Positions 60,679 through 64,000 of a stretch of 64,000 bases of DNA are shown piece after piece. Position numbers and translations under genes: made by a program. Below the pieces are notes generated by a model that did no database searches, had not been told where the DNA came from, and saw only the letters and a list, made by a program, of their open reading frames with translations. The stretch comes from Luzula sylvatica (taxonomy: Eukaryota; Streptophyta; Magnoliopsida; Poales; Juncaceae): assembly GCA_946800325.1 (NCBI GenBank), contig OX326961.1:52282793-52346792 (forward strand), in the 5' to 3' direction. Every line of letters starts with the position of its first letter. Positions within the stretch are counted from its first letter, which is position 1.

Positions 60679-61063
60679 TTTGATATTTGATAGGTGTTGT
60701 AGCTGAATTTTATTTTGGTTGCTTCCAATATCTCAACTAGTCATCTTTGTGTTGATTGATTCCCAAGAGCCATTAGTTATTCATATAAAATGTTTTGATA
60801 AAAAGATACACAATCGATTAGTTGTTTATATAGTCGTTTTCATATCTCCATGAGTGTATGCTTCATTATATCATCAAAAATAATTTAGTTTATTGAATTA
60901 TCACACTTCGTACATGTGTAGAACATATTGGCACGGGAAGAACATACAAAACGTTACAAGTACCAGAAACTTCACCGATTTGGCATGAGAAAGATATATC
61001 ATACAAAACCTGCACAAATATATACTTCTCTAAAGTTCACCCAAAAAATATTGTGCCCACACG
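60679..61063 (+). repeat. Block R at the end of module 3
   Basis: Collinear with 45520-45900. AT-rich, non-coding. Confidence 0.7.
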
Positions 61064-61212
61064 CTTTGTTGCACGGATACGAATACGACAACGATACGTT
61101 TGGACTATTTTAATATAAAAAAATTAACGGATACGGCACGATACGTTTCTGATACGACTAGATACGATTTGGGTACGTCTGGATACGGTTTCGATACGGC
61201 TGAACCAATATT
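61064..61212. mobile_element. Decayed end of the GGATACGG hAT MITE family
   Basis: Begins TTTGTTGCACGGATACG and continues with several ATACGG words, like 45904-46030. Only one terminus is recognisable. Confidence 0.5.
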
Positions 61213-62151
61213 GTTTGTTTTTTGCCCAACATACAAGTACTCCGTATTTTTACTACTCGGTGACCTTTTACATATTATATTTTTCTATTCTTTTATTCGT
61301 AAAATAACATAATCAATAATATAACATATTGATTTTTCTTAATAATTTGTTAAAGTTTATTTAAATATATATTGAATTATATTACAATATTATTAAATAA
61401 TACATATATATTTAATGAATTAGAACATACTGCATCAATTTTATGTTTACCTCGTATTTAATTTGAAATGTATAAGAAATGAAAACAATTCACTGATAAA
61501 TTTGAGGCCGATTTTGTAAAAATAAATAATTTAATGAAGTATAAATGTATTAAAAAATATTTTATTTGTTAATTTTATTTTTTGATGTTAAAATAATGTT
61601 TCGAATAAATATTAAAATTCTAATTTTGCGCATATATATTATTAGTATTCTGATATTTCACATATATATTATTTGTATAACAATTAATTTATACATTTTT
61701 GCGACGTCCATTTTGAATCCATAATGTTATCAAAATTAGAGAAATACCGTCAAAATAAAAAAATAAAAAATAAATAAATTGTCATGTATCATGTTTCTAT
61801 TAATGGTGTGCATATGGATTGCACATCCATAGAGTGCATTCATATACTAATAGGTACCATTTTAGATATTAGATGAATAAACAGAACAAGTTTAACAGAT
61901 ATAAAGTTTCAAAAATTTTAACTTCACACATCTTTGTTTTAATTATTTATTCGATGTATTTATTTTACTCTTAATTGTCAACCTATTAATTGATGTGCTT
62001 GTTTTATTTGTTTATATATTAATTGGTAATAGATAAAGAAAAAAGACGACGTTGAATAAGAAAGAAAACACTATTATGAATATAATAACGGATGTCATTA
62101 TAATAACAGAACAATAAAGATGAAAAATATAATTATAGGATATTTAGTATA
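61213..62151. repeat. Spacer repeat right of module 3
   Basis: Collinear with 46030-46960 and 44050-44870 and inverted relative to 15300-15450. Ends where the LTR retrotransposon has inserted. No gene. Confidence 0.65.
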
Positions 62152-62357
62152 TGTTATGAATAATAATGCTAATAAGTGTATGAATATCCATGTACATGAA
62201 TATAGGTTTTCATATATGATTAAATGTAATTAATGTGCTGTTTAGGGGTTTTCATTCCCTATAAATATAGCCCATTCTATGTACTATGAGAATAATCCAT
62301 TTGAATAGAAAATTTCTCTCTCTTCTTTTCTTGTTGTTTAAGCTTTATTTTATAACA
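62152..62357 (+). mobile_element. 5' LTR (206 bp) of an LTR retrotransposon
   Basis: Begins TGTTATGAATAA and ends TTTTATAACA, with TGTTAT/ATAACA inverted ends. A TATAAATA box lies at 62260-62267. The sequence directly after the end, CGTTATCAGCACGA, is the primer-binding region often found after short plant copia LTRs. The related spacer at about 46955 is uninterrupted, which fixes the left boundary. Confidence 0.8.
62260..62267 (+). promoter_or_regulatory. TATA box of the 5' LTR
   Basis: TATAAATA about 90 bp before the LTR end, followed by a CT-rich stretch (TCTCTCTCTTC) typical of the R/U5 region. Confidence 0.65.
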
Positions 62358-64000
62358 CGTTATCAGCACGAATTGCTTCATGCTTTGGAAATCGAATCGA
62401 AGACACACAAAGATTTAAAGGTACATGTTAAAAACCTTGTTTGTATATATGTATTTCTTTTTAATAGATGTAATTTGTCAATGTTATTATATACTTGGAT
62501 TTTTATCTAAGAAAACTAATTGAAACCCGAAGTTTCATTTTTATAAGAAAAATTATATCGTTTTCTTGTGATTTTTGTGTGAAACCTGAAGTTTTACATA
62601 AATTATGATGATTTTATTTGCACTTTGGAACCTGAAGTTATTTTCAAACCTGAAGTTTTATAACATATCTACAAAGTTTTCTTGTTCTTGAATTTCTGAT
62701 TTAATTTGCAATTTGTTGATTATTCTATAATTAGAATTTTATGTCATAATTAAGACCCATTAACAATTCATATATTGTACTGTTAGATAACTTGTTAGAT
62801 CATGTTTAAAAGAAATTGTTATAATTTACTAATAGGCCATGAAATATTTATTGTTTGACCATAGAGTATTGTTTTAAAATTAGACCATTTTCTCAAGTTT
62901 AGACCATGGTATGTCAGAGCCATTATTGTATTTTGGTGTTTCTATCTAATCATAATAACATAAGTTAAGACAATGTACCTACTTTTTCACTAAGCTTAAT
63001 ACAACCTGTTAGACCATACATGACATATTTTTATACTATGTTATTAGTTAATTTCATATTTGTTACATGTAAATTACCCATGTAATTGTTTTACTATTAG
63101 TCGGTTATTACCCAATTTATTATTGCACAAAATTAAATGACATAACTGTATTTAATACCCAGGTAATTGCTTTTAATTCGGTTACATGTATTTCAAAGTC
63201 TTATGTAACATATATTAGTTTTAATGATTGTGAACCTGAAGGCCCATTGAATTATTAATTCAATTCTTGCAACATTTGAGAATAGCACATCAATATTATG
63301 TTTACCTGTCAATGATTGTATCATTCGATTATTTTATTTATTGCTTCTAATTCCAACAGTAATTAATTAGATATCATTGCATTAATATTTTGGATAACGT
63401 TTGTGTTGGTTTTATTTCTCTTTCACATAATAATTTTCTGTGATTGATGTCAATTGGTATGTTGCCTCCTTGAGAATGATATCGCACATTTTATGTCATA
63501 TTTTCAAGCGCGAATTTTATTTTGAAATGCAACCGGAAGTTGTATAAATGAAAAATAAAAATATACACAAGACGTTATATGTTCATTTTATTACGGACCC
63601 GAAGTTGTTCGCTTAAATTATGCACCAGAAGTTGCAAGTATATTTATCTTTATTTTTATTTTTATTTTTTTTCTATTTATTTACATACGATTACAACCAT
63701 AAGTTGTTTTGATCATATATGTCGTCAGTGTAATATGTAAAACAATCAGAAGTTGTTTCGATCATACACGAAAGTTGTATAAACACGATGTTGGTTTTGA
63801 CGAACTAAGAGATCAAAACTTCAATCACGACGTCTATATATTTTTGTCCTTGATCCTTTTAAAAGTTGCATACCAGAAGTATGTATGATAGAAAGCTTGT
63901 TTGCAAAATATCCACATTAAAAGTTTGGCCAATGAAAGATGACTTGTCCTTGATGAACCCGAGACAATAGAAAGAAACGTAATAAATTAAAGCTAATTAA
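62358..64000 (+). mobile_element. Untranslated leader of the LTR retrotransposon, continues past the window
   Basis: From the primer-binding region to the window end I find no gag start. The leader contains many CCTGAAGTT / CCAGAAGTTG words at irregular spacing, a feature I associate with leaders of plant copia elements. The coding part must lie beyond position 64000. Confidence 0.6.

Overview
This window is AT-rich plant nuclear DNA, almost certainly from a flowering plant and probably a eudicot. The evidence is spliced genes with GT/AG introns, plant-type hAT, PIF/Harbinger, Helitron, L1 and LTR elements, and fragments of plant CDPK and MULE genes. I cannot name the species. Most of the sequence is repeats; only a few stretches are protein-coding.

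The backbone is a module of about 13-17 kb present three times in the same orientation (about 12.4-27 kb, 33-46 kb and 47.8-61 kb). Each copy carries, on the minus strand, a five-exon gene for a small U1-type plus CCCH zinc-finger protein resembling U11/U12-20K (17766-18667, 35010-35895, 49118-50214), then an intronless CAF1/POP2-type deadenylase gene (22349-23109, 42239-42990, 57616-58395). Zinc-finger copies 1 and 2 are intact and copy 3 has lost a zinc ligand. CAF1 copies 1 and 2 are pseudogenes and copy 3 is intact with all catalytic residues. Short CDPK kinase fragments, copia gag fragments, a MULE transposase C-terminus and inverted copies of the CAF1 3' flank surround the genes, so the region looks like a shuffled gene-fragment island.

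Region by region: 1-489 is an unrecognised open frame cut by the window edge. 490-3705 is an 85-bp satellite array with a 741-bp higher-order period, invaded by a hAT MITE. 3.7-8.9 kb is AT-rich DNA with MITEs. 8.9-12.2 kb is a 5'-truncated, frameshifted L1 LINE. 12.6-14.1 kb is a probable solo LTR. 14.1-27 kb is module 1 with three Helitrons, two of them inserted head to tail. 27.4-29.0 kb is a hAT element encoding a broken MYM/TTF-type transposase. 30.3-32.7 kb holds a second hAT MITE and a retroposed transcript with a 15-17 bp target duplication. 33-46 kb is module 2 with several inserts. 47.8-61 kb is module 3, which contains a 2.85-kb insert with a 1.6-kb minisatellite. An LTR retrotransposon starts at 62152 and leaves the window.

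Because the module is present three times, empty sites in sister copies give exact boundaries for many insertions. The likely functional content is one CAF1 deadenylase and two or three zinc-finger genes. They share a neighbourhood but are separate transcription units several kb apart; nothing in the sequence shows that they act together. Family assignments come from motif recognition by eye, not from database searches.
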